Shown: positions 1 to 10,071 of the stretch, in pieces | Layout: every line of letters starts with the position of its first letter | Position numbering within the stretch: the stretch's first letter is position 1 | DNA from: Gammaproteobacteria bacterium | GTDB lineage: Bacteria > Pseudomonadota > Gammaproteobacteria > Steroidobacterales > Steroidobacteraceae | Direction: 5' to 3' | Length of the DNA: 64,000 bases | Assembly (NCBI GenBank): GCA_024642505.1 | Contig: JAHEAZ010000156.1 | Location: 1 to 64,000 of the forward strand | Notes under the pieces: model-generated | What the model was told of the DNA's origin: nothing | What the model saw: only the letters and a program-made list of their open reading frames with translations | Databases searched by the model: none | Position numbers and translations under genes: made by a program

Positions 1-243
1 GTTGTAGCCGGTGATTTCCTCGTAGGTGTTCCGGGTCTCGGTGGTGGAATAACGCGGATTCGGCTGGTAGCGCAGCGGCGGCGCTACCAGCGATACATTG
101 ACCATGGCCTGGGCGAGGAGCTCCGGCGACGCCGCCAGCAATCCCGCGCCGGTGAGCCCGGCGAGGAACGCGCGCCGCGACTGATAGACCGGTTCCGGCG
201 TGATGTCCGAGGGCCGGATGTCGGCGGGTCGCCTGATGAGCAT
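1..243 (-). CDS. msrP: Protein-methionine-sulfoxide reductase catalytic subunit MsrP (N-terminal part, runs off the left edge)
   Basis: Minus-strand translation from ATG at 243: MLIRRPADIRPSDITPEPVYQSRRAFLAGLTGAGLLAASPELLAQA...; Tat-type signal (SRRAFLAG) and MsrP/YedY-like N-terminus. Confidence 0.85.
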   Translation of the reverse strand, partial: MLIRRPADIRPSDITPEPVYQSRRAFLAGLTGAGLLAASPELLAQAMVNVSLVAPPLRYQPNPRYSTTETRNTYEEITGYN

Positions 244-472
244 GATTCCTCCGCGCTGCAGTGTGTGTCTCAAGCAGTAGACCCGGTGAGACGGCCTGAT
301 ATTTCACCGTCGGAGTCCTGATGTCCATGGGCGGTCCCGGTTCCGGCACGCACCGTTCTTACACGCCTCTTCTTTGAAGACCGTTGGTTTGTCCCACCGA
401 GAATAAGTTCCCGTCGGACATAGGGATAGCTCACGGTCAGCTGCCAACGGCCTGGTGCTAGGCTAATAAACG

Positions 473-1729
473 ATGAACGGCGTATCCCCTGACGTCATCG
501 GGTTGGCGGCCGCGCTCGGCGTCGGGCTGCTGATCGGAATCGAGCGTGAACGCAGCAAGGGCACCGGTCCGCACCGCAAGCCGGGCGGCATCCGGACCTT
601 CGCGCTGTTTTCGCTTGCCGGGGCCATCGCGGCCGCCGTCAGCAACCCATGGCTTACTCCTGCTACGGTCCTGGCGGCGGCGGCCTTTGCGGCCGTCGCC
701 TATCACCACAGCGCCGACGCCGATCCGGGTCTGACGACGGAGATTGCCCTGGTCGTCGCCACGCTGCTCGGCATCCTCGCTTACCGTCACCCCGCGATCG
801 GCGCCGGGCTGGGAGTCGTGGTCGCGATCATGCTGGCGGCGCGAACCCGCCTGCATCGCTTCGTGCTGGACCAGCTCAATGCCCAGGAAGTCCACGACGG
901 ACTGTTGCTTGCCGCCGCCGCACTGGTGGTTCTGCCGCTGTTGCCCGATCGGGCCGTGGACCCGCTGGGCGCGTTCAATCCTCGCGTCCTGTGGTTTCTT
1001 GCAATCCTGGTGATGACGATCAACGCGGCCGGGTACGTTGCGTTGCGGGCGCTGGGTGCTGCAGTCGGACTGCCGTTGTCGGGCCTCGCTGGTGGGTTCG
1101 TTTCGAGTACCGCCACCCACGTCGCGATGGGCAGTCGCGCAACGGCGGAACCAAAGCTATTGCGCCCGGCCATCGCCGGTGCCGCGCTATCGTCGCTGGC
1201 GACGCCCATATTCATGATGATCGTGCTGGCAGTGGCCAATCGTGAGGTGATGACCGCGATGGCCCTGCCAATGACCCTGGCCGGACTCGGCGCGCTGGCC
1301 TACGGCGCACTGTTCACGGTCCGCGCCGTGCGTTCGCCCCCGCCGGATGAAATGCAGCTTGGCCGCCCGTTCAATCCGCGGGATGCGCTGATCTTCGCGG
1401 CCACGATAACGGGCGTGATATTCGGTGCGGCCCTGCTCGAGCGCCTGTTCGGGACCGCCGGCGCGGTGGTGGGCGTGTCGGTTGCCGGTCTGGCGGATAC
1501 GCAGGCGGCAGGCGCTTCGGCGGCTTCGCTGGCGCTGGCAGGCAAGCTCACGATCGAGCAGGCGGTACTTGCAACGCTGCTCGCATTCAGCGGCAATGCG
1601 GCGATGAAGGTAGTCGTGTCCTGGGTATCCGGACGGGCCGCCTTTGTGCTGGGCGTAGTGCCCGGACAGCTGTTGATGGTGGGATTGGCCTGGCTCGGGT
1701 GGGCCATTTCTTGCTGGGGACTCGCCTAG
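473..1729 (+). CDS. MgtC/SapB-DUF4010 family membrane protein
   Basis: 418 aa; LAAALGVGLLIGIERERSK motif and many hydrophobic segments. Confidence 0.85.
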   Translation: MNGVSPDVIGLAAALGVGLLIGIERERSKGTGPHRKPGGIRTFALFSLAGAIAAAVSNPWLTPATVLAAAAFAAVAYHHSADADPGLTTEIALVVATLLGILAYRHPAIGAGLGVVVAIMLAARTRLHRFVLDQLNAQEVHDGLLLAAAALVVLPLLPDRAVDPLGAFNPRVLWFLAILVMTINAAGYVALRALGAAVGLPLSGLAGGFVSSTATHVAMGSRATAEPKLLRPAIAGAALSSLATPIFMMIVLAVANREVMTAMALPMTLAGLGALAYGALFTVRAVRSPPPDEMQLGRPFNPRDALIFAATITGVIFGAALLERLFGTAGAVVGVSVAGLADTQAAGASAASLALAGKLTIEQAVLATLLAFSGNAAMKVVVSWVSGRAAFVLGVVPGQLLMVGLAWLGWAISCWGLA

Positions 1730-1752
1730 ACGGACGAAGGATCGACGAAGCC

Positions 1753-1878
1753 GTGGAATTGTTGTGCCGTAAAGGTATTGCTGCCCATCACCTGGAGCAG
1801 GGCGTGGCGGACTGGCGTACGCGCGACTGCCAAATCGCCACTTTGGTCCGGCCCGCGCGCGCCGGGGTAGCCACGTGA
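1753..1878 (+). pseudogene. Rhodanese-domain C-terminal remnant
   Basis: Frame VELLCRKGIAAHHLEQGVADWRTRDCQIATLVRPARAGVAT*, resembling a rhodanese C-terminus (A.HLE.GVADWR); too short to be in the ORF track; stop overlaps the MFS GTG. Confidence 0.55.
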
Positions 1879-3110
1879 CAGCAGTCAGGCTCGGGTTGCG
1901 GGAGAACGTTTGGCAGTTCTCCTTGCTGGTCGTGGTCAATGCCTTCGTCGGCGCCATGGTTGGCCTTGAGCGCTCCATCCTGCCGCCGATAGCGGAGCAG
2001 GAGTTCAATCTCGTCGCCAAGACGGCGGTGCTGTCGTTCATCGTGGTGTTTGGCATAACCAAGGCGCTCACCAACTATCTCGCCGGGCGCCTGTCCGACC
2101 GCTTTGGCCGCAAGCACGTGCTGGTCGCGGGCTGGCTGGTGGCGGTGCCGGTTCCCTTTCTGCTGATGTGGGCGCCGTCGTGGACGTGGGTACTGGTCGC
2201 CAATGCGTTGCTCGGCGTGAGTCAAGGCCTTACATGGTCGACCACAGTGATCATGAAGATCGACCTCGCGGGTCCGAAGAGCCGCGGGCTGGCGATGGGA
2301 CTCAACGAGTTCGCAGGCTACTTCGCCGTCGCCGTCAGCGCACTGGCAACGGGGTACATCGCCGGGCAATACGGCCTGCGGCCCGAGCCGTTCTATCTGG
2401 GGATTGCATTCGTCATGGCCGGCCTGCTGCTGTCGACCTTGTTGGTGAGAGAGACTGCCCAGCATGTCGTGCACGAATCGAAGCTCCACGGAGAACTCGC
2501 TGCGCACCAGGTCCCTGGTCAGCGCGAGATCTTCTGGCGCACGACGCTGACTGACCGCAATCTCTCGAGCGTCAGCCAGGCGGGCCTGGTGAACAACCTG
2601 AACGATGGCATGGCCTGGGGCCTGTTCCCGCTGTTTTTCGTTGCGGCCAACATGAACCTCAAGCAGATCGGCACACTGGCCGCCATCTATCCCGCCACCT
2701 GGGGCATCGGTCAGCTGTTCACGGGGGCGTGGTCCGACCGGGTGGGACGCAAGTGGCTCATCGCCTCGGGGATGTGGGTTCAGGCGATCGGCATAGCAGT
2801 GGTGATCATGGCCGGCGGGTTTGCTGGATTCGCTGTCGGCGGGGCATTGCTTGGTATCGGCACCGCGATGGTCTACCCGACGCTGCTCGCAGCGATTGGC
2901 GACGTTGCTCATCCTTCGTGGCGCGCATCGTCGGTTGGTGTGTATCGCCTGTGGCGCGATCTCGGGTATGCCATAGGGGCGCTGCTGGCCGGCGTGATCG
3001 CCGATGCGCTTGGACTTCCGGCGGCCATGGGGGTTGTCGCCGCAATCACAATTGCTTCCGGCGTCGTGGTCGCGTTGCGGATGACCGAAACCGTAAGGCA
3101 CCCGAAGTGA
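1875..3110 (+). CDS. MFS transporter
   Basis: 411 aa; GRLSDRFGRK loop motif repeated as GAWSDRVGRK; 12-TM-like hydrophobicity. Confidence 0.9.
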   Translation: MTAVRLGLRENVWQFSLLVVVNAFVGAMVGLERSILPPIAEQEFNLVAKTAVLSFIVVFGITKALTNYLAGRLSDRFGRKHVLVAGWLVAVPVPFLLMWAPSWTWVLVANALLGVSQGLTWSTTVIMKIDLAGPKSRGLAMGLNEFAGYFAVAVSALATGYIAGQYGLRPEPFYLGIAFVMAGLLLSTLLVRETAQHVVHESKLHGELAAHQVPGQREIFWRTTLTDRNLSSVSQAGLVNNLNDGMAWGLFPLFFVAANMNLKQIGTLAAIYPATWGIGQLFTGAWSDRVGRKWLIASGMWVQAIGIAVVIMAGGFAGFAVGGALLGIGTAMVYPTLLAAIGDVAHPSWRASSVGVYRLWRDLGYAIGALLAGVIADALGLPAAMGVVAAITIASGVVVALRMTETVRHPK

Positions 3111-3112
3111 AC

Positions 3113-3168
3113 GCCTGCGCTCACTCAGACTGCCCGCCGACCTGAGTGAGGCCTACCAGGACGCAGGC
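3113..3168. terminator. Bidirectional hairpin between convergent genes
   Basis: Perfect 9-bp arms CTCACTCAG (3120-3128)/CTGAGTGAG (3142-3150), with outer arms GCCTGCG (3113-3119)/CGCAGGC (3162-3168). Confidence 0.5.
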
Positions 3169-3178
3169 CGTGGGCGCG

Positions 3179-3883
3179 CTAGCGCCAGTCTCCGCACGGC
3201 AGTCCGGCGACCCTGGCCTGGCGCAAAGTCCTGCTGCCTGCGTTGACGACCAGTGGTTCGTCGACGGCGAGCAGGTGGTCGAAGTCGGAGGTGGCGTTGC
3301 CGTAAGCTGAAAACCTGGCATTCGGGAGGCGTTTGCGCAGTGCCTCGATACAGCGGCGTTTTTCGACGCCGCGACGGTTTTGCGTGGTCAGGCGTGCCTC
3401 GAGCGTGTCGTCTTTCCAGGAAACGCCGGTGCAGATTGCCTCGTCGAAGCCGAGATAGTGGCCGATGGCAGGAACGTACAGGTCCACGCTCGCCGACAGC
3501 AGCACCAGGTAATCACCAGCGGCGCGGTGCTGCTCGATGGCCGCGAGAGCACCGGGATTCAGCATCGCGGGCAGGCGCGAGTGGCAGAACTCCTCGCTCC
3601 AGTCGACTACGCTCTGGCGGCTCGCGCCCAGCATCACTTGTCGGATCACCTGCGACTTCAGCCATCCACGGCTGGACAGGCCAAGCGCAAATGCCGCCAG
3701 GCTGAACGGCAGCCGCCACAGTCGCCAGAGTCCTGCCGGGTACCTGCCGCCGTAGCCGGCCAGGAATGGCAGCAGCGTGTCGCGCCGGGTAATCGTGCCG
3801 TCGAGATCGAACACGGCGACGCGAACAGGCGCTTTATGTTCGCCCACTGCACTCAATGGTTGCTCCCGGTGCGACGACGACAT
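3179..3883 (-). CDS. HAD-IB family hydrolase (phosphoserine-phosphatase-like)
   Basis: VAVFDLDGTITRRDTLLPFL motif I; SAYGNATSDFDHLLAV motif. Confidence 0.85.
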   Translation of the reverse strand: MSSSHREQPLSAVGEHKAPVRVAVFDLDGTITRRDTLLPFLAGYGGRYPAGLWRLWRLPFSLAAFALGLSSRGWLKSQVIRQVMLGASRQSVVDWSEEFCHSRLPAMLNPGALAAIEQHRAAGDYLVLLSASVDLYVPAIGHYLGFDEAICTGVSWKDDTLEARLTTQNRRGVEKRRCIEALRKRLPNARFSAYGNATSDFDHLLAVDEPLVVNAGSRTLRQARVAGLPCGDWR

Positions 3884-4623
3884 ATCGCCAATGCCTGCCG
3901 GAGGACCGGGAGCACGTGTCCGGAGGGTGCCTGGATGGCGAAGTCCGCAAATCGCGTAAGCTCGGTCGGCTCAGGATTGATCTCCACCAACGCCGCGCCC
4001 GTCGAGCGCGCCCGGGCGGCGAGGCCGGCGGCGGGGTGGACCAGCATCGAGGTTCCGATCGACATGAACAGGTCACAGGAATCGGCAGCCTGCACCGCGC
4101 GCTCGAGGGATAGCGCCGGTATCGCCTCGCCGAACCAGACGACGCCGGGCCGGACGAGGCCGCCGCAGGCATGACAGCGTGGCGGCTTCGGGCATGGCCG
4201 CGGCACGCCTGGCGCCGGGCAGGCGCACTCGAGACAGTGGTTATCGAACAGGTTGCCGTGGAATTCGATGATCTTGCGGCTGCCCGCAAGTCGGTGCAGG
4301 CCGTCCACGTTCTGGGTCACCAGGGTCATCGCCGGAACCAACGATTCAAGCTCTGCCAGCGCAAGGTGACCGGCATTGGGCGCCACCTGCTCGACCAGGT
4401 CACGACGCCACTCGTACCAGGCCCAGACGGTGTCAGGGTCCGCCACGAAGGCCCCGACCGTGGCCAGCTGTTCGGGCCGAAAGCGCGACCAGAGGCCGGT
4501 CTGGGCGTCGCGGAAGGTCGGCACGCCGCTTTCCGCCGAAACCCCGGCGCCGGTAAGCACCATGACATGACGCGACGAATTGAGTCGTTCGGCCAGTCCT
4601 GGCGGGATGGATGGCTCGTTCAC
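3853..4623 (-). CDS. cobB: NAD-dependent protein deacylase (sirtuin, CobB/SIR2 family)
   Basis: VLTGAGVSAESGVPTFRDAQTGLW, TQNVDGLHRLAGS, GVVWFGEAIP; probable GTG start at 4623 (ORF track start is over-extended). Confidence 0.85.
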   Translation of the reverse strand: MNEPSIPPGLAERLNSSRHVMVLTGAGVSAESGVPTFRDAQTGLWSRFRPEQLATVGAFVADPDTVWAWYEWRRDLVEQVAPNAGHLALAELESLVPAMTLVTQNVDGLHRLAGSRKIIEFHGNLFDNHCLECACPAPGVPRPCPKPPRCHACGGLVRPGVVWFGEAIPALSLERAVQAADSCDLFMSIGTSMLVHPAAGLAARARSTGAALVEINPEPTELTRFADFAIQAPSGHVLPVLRQALAICRRRTGSNH

Positions 4624-4705
4624 GGCGACAGGATAGCAGCGCAGTGGAAGGGCCGTCTGAACCCGCCAGCGACCCCGCGACCAGTCGGCCGCGGGGCGCT
4701 TCCGC

Positions 4706-7405
4706 TCAGGCCGCCCTGGGCGCCGCCAGGCTGCGCAACACGTACTGCAGTATGCCGCCGTGGCTGTAGTACTCGAGTTCCTTTGGCGTGTCGATGCGGA
4801 CCCGCACCGAGAATTCAATGGCCTTGCCACCATCGCCGCGCGCCACGACCGTCGCGGTCTTGGCTGCGCCTCCGTCGAGTCCAGTGACGTCGAAGGTTTC
4901 GCCGCCCGTTAACCCCAGGGACTGCGCGTTCTGGCCGTCCACAAACTGCAGCGGCAGTACGCCCATGCCGATGAGGTTTGAGCGATGGATGCGCTCGAAG
5001 CTCTCCGCAATGACCGCTCTCACGCCCAGCAGCATGGTGCCCTTGGCGGCCCAGTCACGCGATGAACCGGTGCCGTATTCCTTGCCGGCCAGCACGACCA
5101 GGGGCGTCCCCTCGGACTTGTAGATCATGGAAGCGTCATAGATGGACATCTGCACGCCGCTTGGGACATGGATCGTCACGCCACCCTCCGTGCCGGGGGC
5201 GAGGAGGTTGCGCAAGCGGATGTTGGCGAAGGTGCCACGCATCATCACCTCGTGATTGCCGCGCCGCGAGCCGTAGGAGTTGAAGTCCGCTGGTTCGACC
5301 CCTTGTTCCATCAGGTATTTGGCGGCCGGGCCGGAGCGGGCAATGTTGCCGGCGGGCGAGATGTGGTCGGTGGTGACCGAGTCGCCGAGCAGCGCCAGTG
5401 CATGGGCACCGACGATGTCGCCGGAGGCCGACGGCGTCATGGTCATGCCATCGAAGTAGGGCGGGTTCTTCACGTAGGTAGACTTCTCGTCCCAGGCGTA
5501 AATCTGTCCCGCTGGCGTGGCGATCGCCTTCCAGTTGGCATCACCTTCGAAGACGCTCGCGTAGCTATTCTTGAACATGGTTGAGTCGAGGCTGGACGCG
5601 ACGGTCTGCTGGACTTCCTGCGCCGTCGGCCAAATGTCCTTCAGGAAGACCGGTTTGCCGTCGCTGCCGGTTCCAAGTGGCTCGCTGGTCAGATCGATGT
5701 TGGCAGTACCGGCGAGCGCGTAGGCGACCACCAGCGGAGGCGAGGCCAGGAAGTTCATCTTGACCTCGGGATGCACGCGGCCCTCGAAGTTACGGTTTCC
5801 CGACAGGACAGAGGTCGCTATCAGGTCGCCCTCCTTGACCGCCTCCGAGATTTCGGGCTTGAGCGGACCGGAGTTACCGATACAGGTCGTGCAACCATAT
5901 CCCACGGTATAAAAGCCGAGGGCCTCGAGGTCCTTGCTCAGGCCCGCCTTGTCCAGGTAGTCAGTCACTACCCTGGAGCCCGGCGCGAGCGAGGTCTTGA
6001 CCCAGGGCTTCGCCGTGAGGCCACGTGCGCGCGCCTTGCGCGCCAGCAGTCCTGCCGCCACCAGTACCGAAGGGTTCGAGGTGTTCGTACAGCTGGTAAT
6101 CGCTGCGATCAGCACTGCGCCGTCCTTGACGTTGACGGTCGTGCCGTCGATATCGGCGGGCGCGAGGCCCAGGGCCTCCGGGTTCCGCCGTTCGCGCTCC
6201 GCAGCCATCTTTTGGTGGGCCTTGCCGTAAGCCACCTTCATCAGCCTCATTGGCACCCGATCTTGGGGACGCTTCGGACCAGCGAGCGACGGTTCCACGC
6301 TGCCCAGGTCTAGCTCGAGGACGTCTGTGTATTGGGCGGTGGGCTGGCCGTTGACCCGCCACATGCCCTGGTGCCTGGCGTAAGCCTCCACCAGCTCGAT
6401 CTGCTCGCGCGGCCGGCCGGTGAGTTCGAGGTAGCGGATGGTCTCCTCGTCAATCGGGAAGATGCCGCAGGTCGAACCGAACTCAGGCGCCATGTTGGCC
6501 AGCGTGGCGCGATCCGCGAGCGGCAGGTTGGCCAGGCCATCGCCGAAGAACTCGACGAATTTCTCGACCACGCCTTTCCTGCGCAGCATTTCGGTGACGG
6601 TGAGCACCAGGTCAGTTGCCGTGGTCCCAGCCGGTAGCTTGCCGTTCAGCCTGAAACCAATGACCTGCGGGATCAGCATCGTCACAGGCTGGCCCAGCAT
6701 GGCTGCCTCGGCCTCGATGCCGCCGACGCCCCAACCCAGCACGCCCAGGCCGTTGACCATGGTGGTGTGCGAATCAGTGCCGACCAGCGTGTCCGGATAA
6801 GCGGTGCCGTCCTTGTCGTTGTGGAAGACCACCCGGGCGAGGCGCTCGATGTTGACCTGGTGGACGATGCCGGTATTGGGTGGCACGACCTTGAAATTGT
6901 CGAAGGCAGTCTGCCCCCAGCGCAGGAAGGCGTAGCGCTCGCCGTTTCTCTCGAATTCGATCTCGTTGTTGCGCGCCAGCGCCGCGGCGGTGCCATACGC
7001 GTCAACCTGTACCGAGTGGTCGATGACCAGTTCGGCTGGCGCTAGCGGGTTGACCCGTTCCGGGTCGCCGCCGAGCCTGGCAATCGCATCACGCATCGCG
7101 GCAAGGTCCACAACGCAGGGAACTCCGGTGAAGTCCTGCATGATGACCCGCGCCGGTGTGAAGGAAATTTCGTGAGACGGGGCCGCCAGCGGATCCCAGT
7201 CCAGCAGCGCCTCGATGTCGTCCCGCGTGATGTTGACTCCATCCTCGAAGCGCAGCAGGTTCTCGAGCAGGATCTTCAGGGAGAAGGGCAGTCGGGAGAG
7301 ATCCCGGCCCGCCAGCGCCGGCAGGCTGTAGATATCATAGGAACGTGAACCTACCTGCAGTGACGAGCGGACCTTGAAACTATCGGTCATGAGATCCTCC
7401 AGCAT
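4706..7405 (-). CDS. acnA: Aconitate hydratase A
   Basis: 899 aa; [60 protein letters not shown]. Confidence 0.97.
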   Translation of the reverse strand: MLEDLMTDSFKVRSSLQVGSRSYDIYSLPALAGRDLSRLPFSLKILLENLLRFEDGVNITRDDIEALLDWDPLAAPSHEISFTPARVIMQDFTGVPCVVDLAAMRDAIARLGGDPERVNPLAPAELVIDHSVQVDAYGTAAALARNNEIEFERNGERYAFLRWGQTAFDNFKVVPPNTGIVHQVNIERLARVVFHNDKDGTAYPDTLVGTDSHTTMVNGLGVLGWGVGGIEAEAAMLGQPVTMLIPQVIGFRLNGKLPAGTTATDLVLTVTEMLRRKGVVEKFVEFFGDGLANLPLADRATLANMAPEFGSTCGIFPIDEETIRYLELTGRPREQIELVEAYARHQGMWRVNGQPTAQYTDVLELDLGSVEPSLAGPKRPQDRVPMRLMKVAYGKAHQKMAAERERRNPEALGLAPADIDGTTVNVKDGAVLIAAITSCTNTSNPSVLVAAGLLARKARARGLTAKPWVKTSLAPGSRVVTDYLDKAGLSKDLEALGFYTVGYGCTTCIGNSGPLKPEISEAVKEGDLIATSVLSGNRNFEGRVHPEVKMNFLASPPLVVAYALAGTANIDLTSEPLGTGSDGKPVFLKDIWPTAQEVQQTVASSLDSTMFKNSYASVFEGDANWKAIATPAGQIYAWDEKSTYVKNPPYFDGMTMTPSASGDIVGAHALALLGDSVTTDHISPAGNIARSGPAAKYLMEQGVEPADFNSYGSRRGNHEVMMRGTFANIRLRNLLAPGTEGGVTIHVPSGVQMSIYDASMIYKSEGTPLVVLAGKEYGTGSSRDWAAKGTMLLGVRAVIAESFERIHRSNLIGMGVLPLQFVDGQNAQSLGLTGGETFDVTGLDGGAAKTATVVARGDGGKAIEFSVRVRIDTPKELEYYSHGGILQYVLRSLAAPRAA

Positions 7406-7453
7406 GCGCTAACAGCGGCGACTGCGCCGTGCGTTGACGCGACGAAAAACCGC

Positions 7454-8578
7454 TCAATTATAGCCTGCCGCGCGATGATTTAGTGCCCCTGGGACGGCAT
7501 GGACAGAAGAAATTACTGCGCCGCCGAGACACTCTTCGCCCAGATAGAAGACGGCGTACTGCCCAGGCGTTATGGCGCGCTGGGGCGCGGCGAAAGCCAC
7601 CTCTACACCTGTACCGCCGACCACCTTGACCCGGCATTCCACGTCCATTTGCCGGTAGCGAAATTTCGCGGTGCAGGTGAACTCGGCCGCCGGCGGCTGG
7701 CCGGCAATCCAGGTGGGCTGTTCAGCCGCGAGCCCGGCGCTCAGCAGCAGTGGATGGTCGTGCCCCTGGACGACGACCAGCAGGTTGCGGCCGACGTCCT
7801 TCTGGGCGACGTACCAGGGAGCTTCGCTCGCACCCTGGCGGCCGCCCAGTCGGAGCCCCTCGCGCTGCCCGAGGGTGTAGAACATCAGGCCGCGGTGCTC
7901 GCCAAGCAATTCGCCCTCGGGGTTCTCAATGCGTCCCGGACGGGCTGGCAGATAGGTCTCGAGGAAACGACGGAAGGGGCGCTCGCCGATGAAACAGATG
8001 CCGGTCGAGTCACGCTTATCGAACACCGGCAGTCCGCGTTCCCGGGCGATGCGGCGAACTTCGGATTTTTGTAGCTCCCCCAATGGGAACAGCGTTCGAT
8101 CCAGCTGGGCGCTGCCGACGGCGTGCAGGAAGTAGCTCTGGTCCTTGGCAGCGTCGCGGGCTCGGAGCAGTCGCGCCGGGCTGTCCGCGCTGCATTCGAT
8201 GCGGGCGTAATGCCCGGTTGCGAATCGGCCGGCACCGAGGCGCTGGGCGTAATCGAAGCAGACGCCGAACTTGATCTCGCGGTTGCAAAGGACGTCCGGG
8301 TTGGGCGTGCGGCCGGACGAGTATTCCGCCAAAAAATGAGCGAAGACCCGATCCCGGTATTCGCGCGCGAAACTCACGCGGTGCAGGGGGATGTCGATTT
8401 CGCTGCAAACGCGGCGTGCATCCTGGAAATCGGCGGCCGCAGTACAGTAGCCATTGTCGTCTTCTTCCCAGTTGGACATGAACAGTCCCTGGACCGCGTG
8501 ACCGGCGTCCTTCAGCAGCAGCGCCGCGACGGCCGAATCGACGCCGCCGGACATCCCGACGATCACCGTCTGAGTCAC
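7454..8578 (-). CDS. mnmA: tRNA 2-thiouridine(34) synthase MnmA
   Basis: VIVGMSGGVDSAVAALLL PP-loop; GHYARI; STGICFIGERPFRRFL. Confidence 0.95.
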   Translation of the reverse strand: MTQTVIVGMSGGVDSAVAALLLKDAGHAVQGLFMSNWEEDDNGYCTAAADFQDARRVCSEIDIPLHRVSFAREYRDRVFAHFLAEYSSGRTPNPDVLCNREIKFGVCFDYAQRLGAGRFATGHYARIECSADSPARLLRARDAAKDQSYFLHAVGSAQLDRTLFPLGELQKSEVRRIARERGLPVFDKRDSTGICFIGERPFRRFLETYLPARPGRIENPEGELLGEHRGLMFYTLGQREGLRLGGRQGASEAPWYVAQKDVGRNLLVVVQGHDHPLLLSAGLAAEQPTWIAGQPPAAEFTCTAKFRYRQMDVECRVKVVGGTGVEVAFAAPQRAITPGQYAVFYLGEECLGGAVISSVHAVPGALNHRAAGYN

Positions 8579-8581
8579 TTC

Positions 8582-9061
8582 TCAGCCCGTGGTTGCCCGG
8601 TCCGGCAACGGACCGATGTCGATGGCGGACAGCAGGGACAGTGGATGCCGGGTCCCGGCGAGGTAGTCGTCGATGCAGCGCAGTACCAGCGGGCTGCGCA
8701 GCGCGTTGGGCCGAGCGGCGAGCTGTTCGCGGGTCATCCAGGCAACGCGCACGATGCACCGGTCGAGCCGTCTGGCAGGATCCGGGTCGCCAACTGAACC
8801 GGTGAAGGCGACCCTGAGGAAGCTGCGATCGATGAGCGGCTGGTGCCACAGGTAGATCCCGGTTAGCGCCGCCGGTGCAAGCCTGCAGCCGGTCTCCTCG
8901 AGCGTCTCGCGAACGACGGCCTCTACCAGGCTTTCGCCGCGTTCTAGGTGGCCCGCAGGCTGGTTGATGACGATGCGGCGAGCGGCCCGTTCCTCGACAA
9001 CGAGGAACCGGCCGTCACGCTCGATGATTGCCGCTACGGTGACGTCGGGTCGGAATGCCAT
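8582..9061 (-). CDS. NUDIX hydrolase
   Basis: NQPAGHLERGESLVEAVVRETLEETGC nudix box; start ATG at 9061. Confidence 0.9.
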   Translation of the reverse strand: MAFRPDVTVAAIIERDGRFLVVEERAARRIVINQPAGHLERGESLVEAVVRETLEETGCRLAPAALTGIYLWHQPLIDRSFLRVAFTGSVGDPDPARRLDRCIVRVAWMTREQLAARPNALRSPLVLRCIDDYLAGTRHPLSLLSAIDIGPLPDRATTG

Positions 9062-9115
9062 GGGCGGATTATAGCCGCCGCTAGCCCTCAAACCCGGCAG
9101 GCGGGCCCGCCCGCA

Positions 9116-9622
9116 TCAAAGATGTTGCTGGCGGGTCTCGGCGTGAGGCGCGCTGGCAGTCCAGGCCTCGTCGAAGAAATTCAGGTAGCGTCGGGCGACG
9201 GCGGGGTCGTTCATCTCGACGATGCCGTCCCAACGGCTCGCCTGCAACCGGTAGACCAGGGCCCGGTCGTCCGCGATCAGGAACGCCGACTGGTTGTTGC
9301 GGAATTCCGGATGGGCGTGACGGATTTCGATGTAGCTGGTTATGCGCCGCGCCAGGCCGACGAAACGCGAGCTTTCGTAGACAGCGCGCGCGGGATCGGC
9401 CAGCAGGACCCGCACCTTGGCGTAGCCACGCGCAAGCACCAGGCGCTTGATGGCATCGATGAACTTGGGCTGGTCGTAGACCTGTGGCTCGAGGTCCTGC
9501 GTGTACATCGCAAGCAGCCGGGTCGCGACGGTGGCTACCTGCAGCGACGCGGCACGGACCTCGTCGAGCGAGGACAGAATGGTCCTTGTCCCGGCCTCCA
9601 GTGCGCGCTCCTCGGTCTGCAT
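9116..9622 (-). CDS. Conserved protein, DUF7931-like, paired with a GNAT gene
   Basis: 169 aa, MQTEERALEAGTRTILSSLDEVRAASLQVATVATRLLAMYTQDLEPQVYDQ...; adjacent to the GNAT gene on the same strand. Confidence 0.6.
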   Translation of the reverse strand: MQTEERALEAGTRTILSSLDEVRAASLQVATVATRLLAMYTQDLEPQVYDQPKFIDAIKRLVLARGYAKVRVLLADPARAVYESSRFVGLARRITSYIEIRHAHPEFRNNQSAFLIADDRALVYRLQASRWDGIVEMNDPAVARRYLNFFDEAWTASAPHAETRQQHL

Positions 9623-9626
9623 CTCT

Positions 9627-10052
9627 CTACCCCAGGGCCTTGAGCATCCTCCTGTGGGGAATGCCGGCCTCGTCAAATACTTCCCCCTCGGCCCGGAAGC
9701 CGGCCTTCTCGTAGAAGGGCAGGGCCTGAACCTGGGCGTGAAGGAACACTTCCACCAGGCCGCGGTGATATGCCTGCTCGATCAGCAGCTGCAGTATCTG
9801 GCGACCGATGCCTCGCCCGCGGAATTCACTTAATACCGCGAGCCTTCCGATCTTACCCGCCAGGGTGATCCGACCCGTGCCAACTGGTTCACGGTTCCGG
9901 GTCGCCAGTACATGTACTGCGACCGGGTCATGATCGTCCCATTCCTCTTGTTCGGGAACTTCCTGCTCGACAATGAAGACCTGGCGCCGGACCTGCTGCA
10001 GTTGCGGCCGGTCAACTCCCCAGGTGGTAACGTAAAATTCGGTTTCTTCCAT
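9627..10052 (-). CDS. GNAT family N-acetyltransferase
   Basis: RQVFIVEQEVPEQEEWD...GKIGRLAVLSEFRGRGIGRQILQLLIEQA. Confidence 0.9.
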   Translation of the reverse strand: MEETEFYVTTWGVDRPQLQQVRRQVFIVEQEVPEQEEWDDHDPVAVHVLATRNREPVGTGRITLAGKIGRLAVLSEFRGRGIGRQILQLLIEQAYHRGLVEVFLHAQVQALPFYEKAGFRAEGEVFDEAGIPHRRMLKALG

Positions 10053-10071
10053 CAGTGCGGTCCCGGCCCGG

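Noticed and set aside
1788-3101. 437-aa minus ORF opposite the MFS gene
   Set aside because: Low-complexity H/R/Q/G-rich composition typical of antisense frames of GC-rich genes; no recognisable domain.
3853-3883. Unusual 31-bp overlap between sirtuin and HAD genes
   Set aside because: The HAD gene has an in-frame GTG just after the sirtuin stop (VGEHKAPVRVAVFDLDG), so the overlap is probably a start-site artefact.
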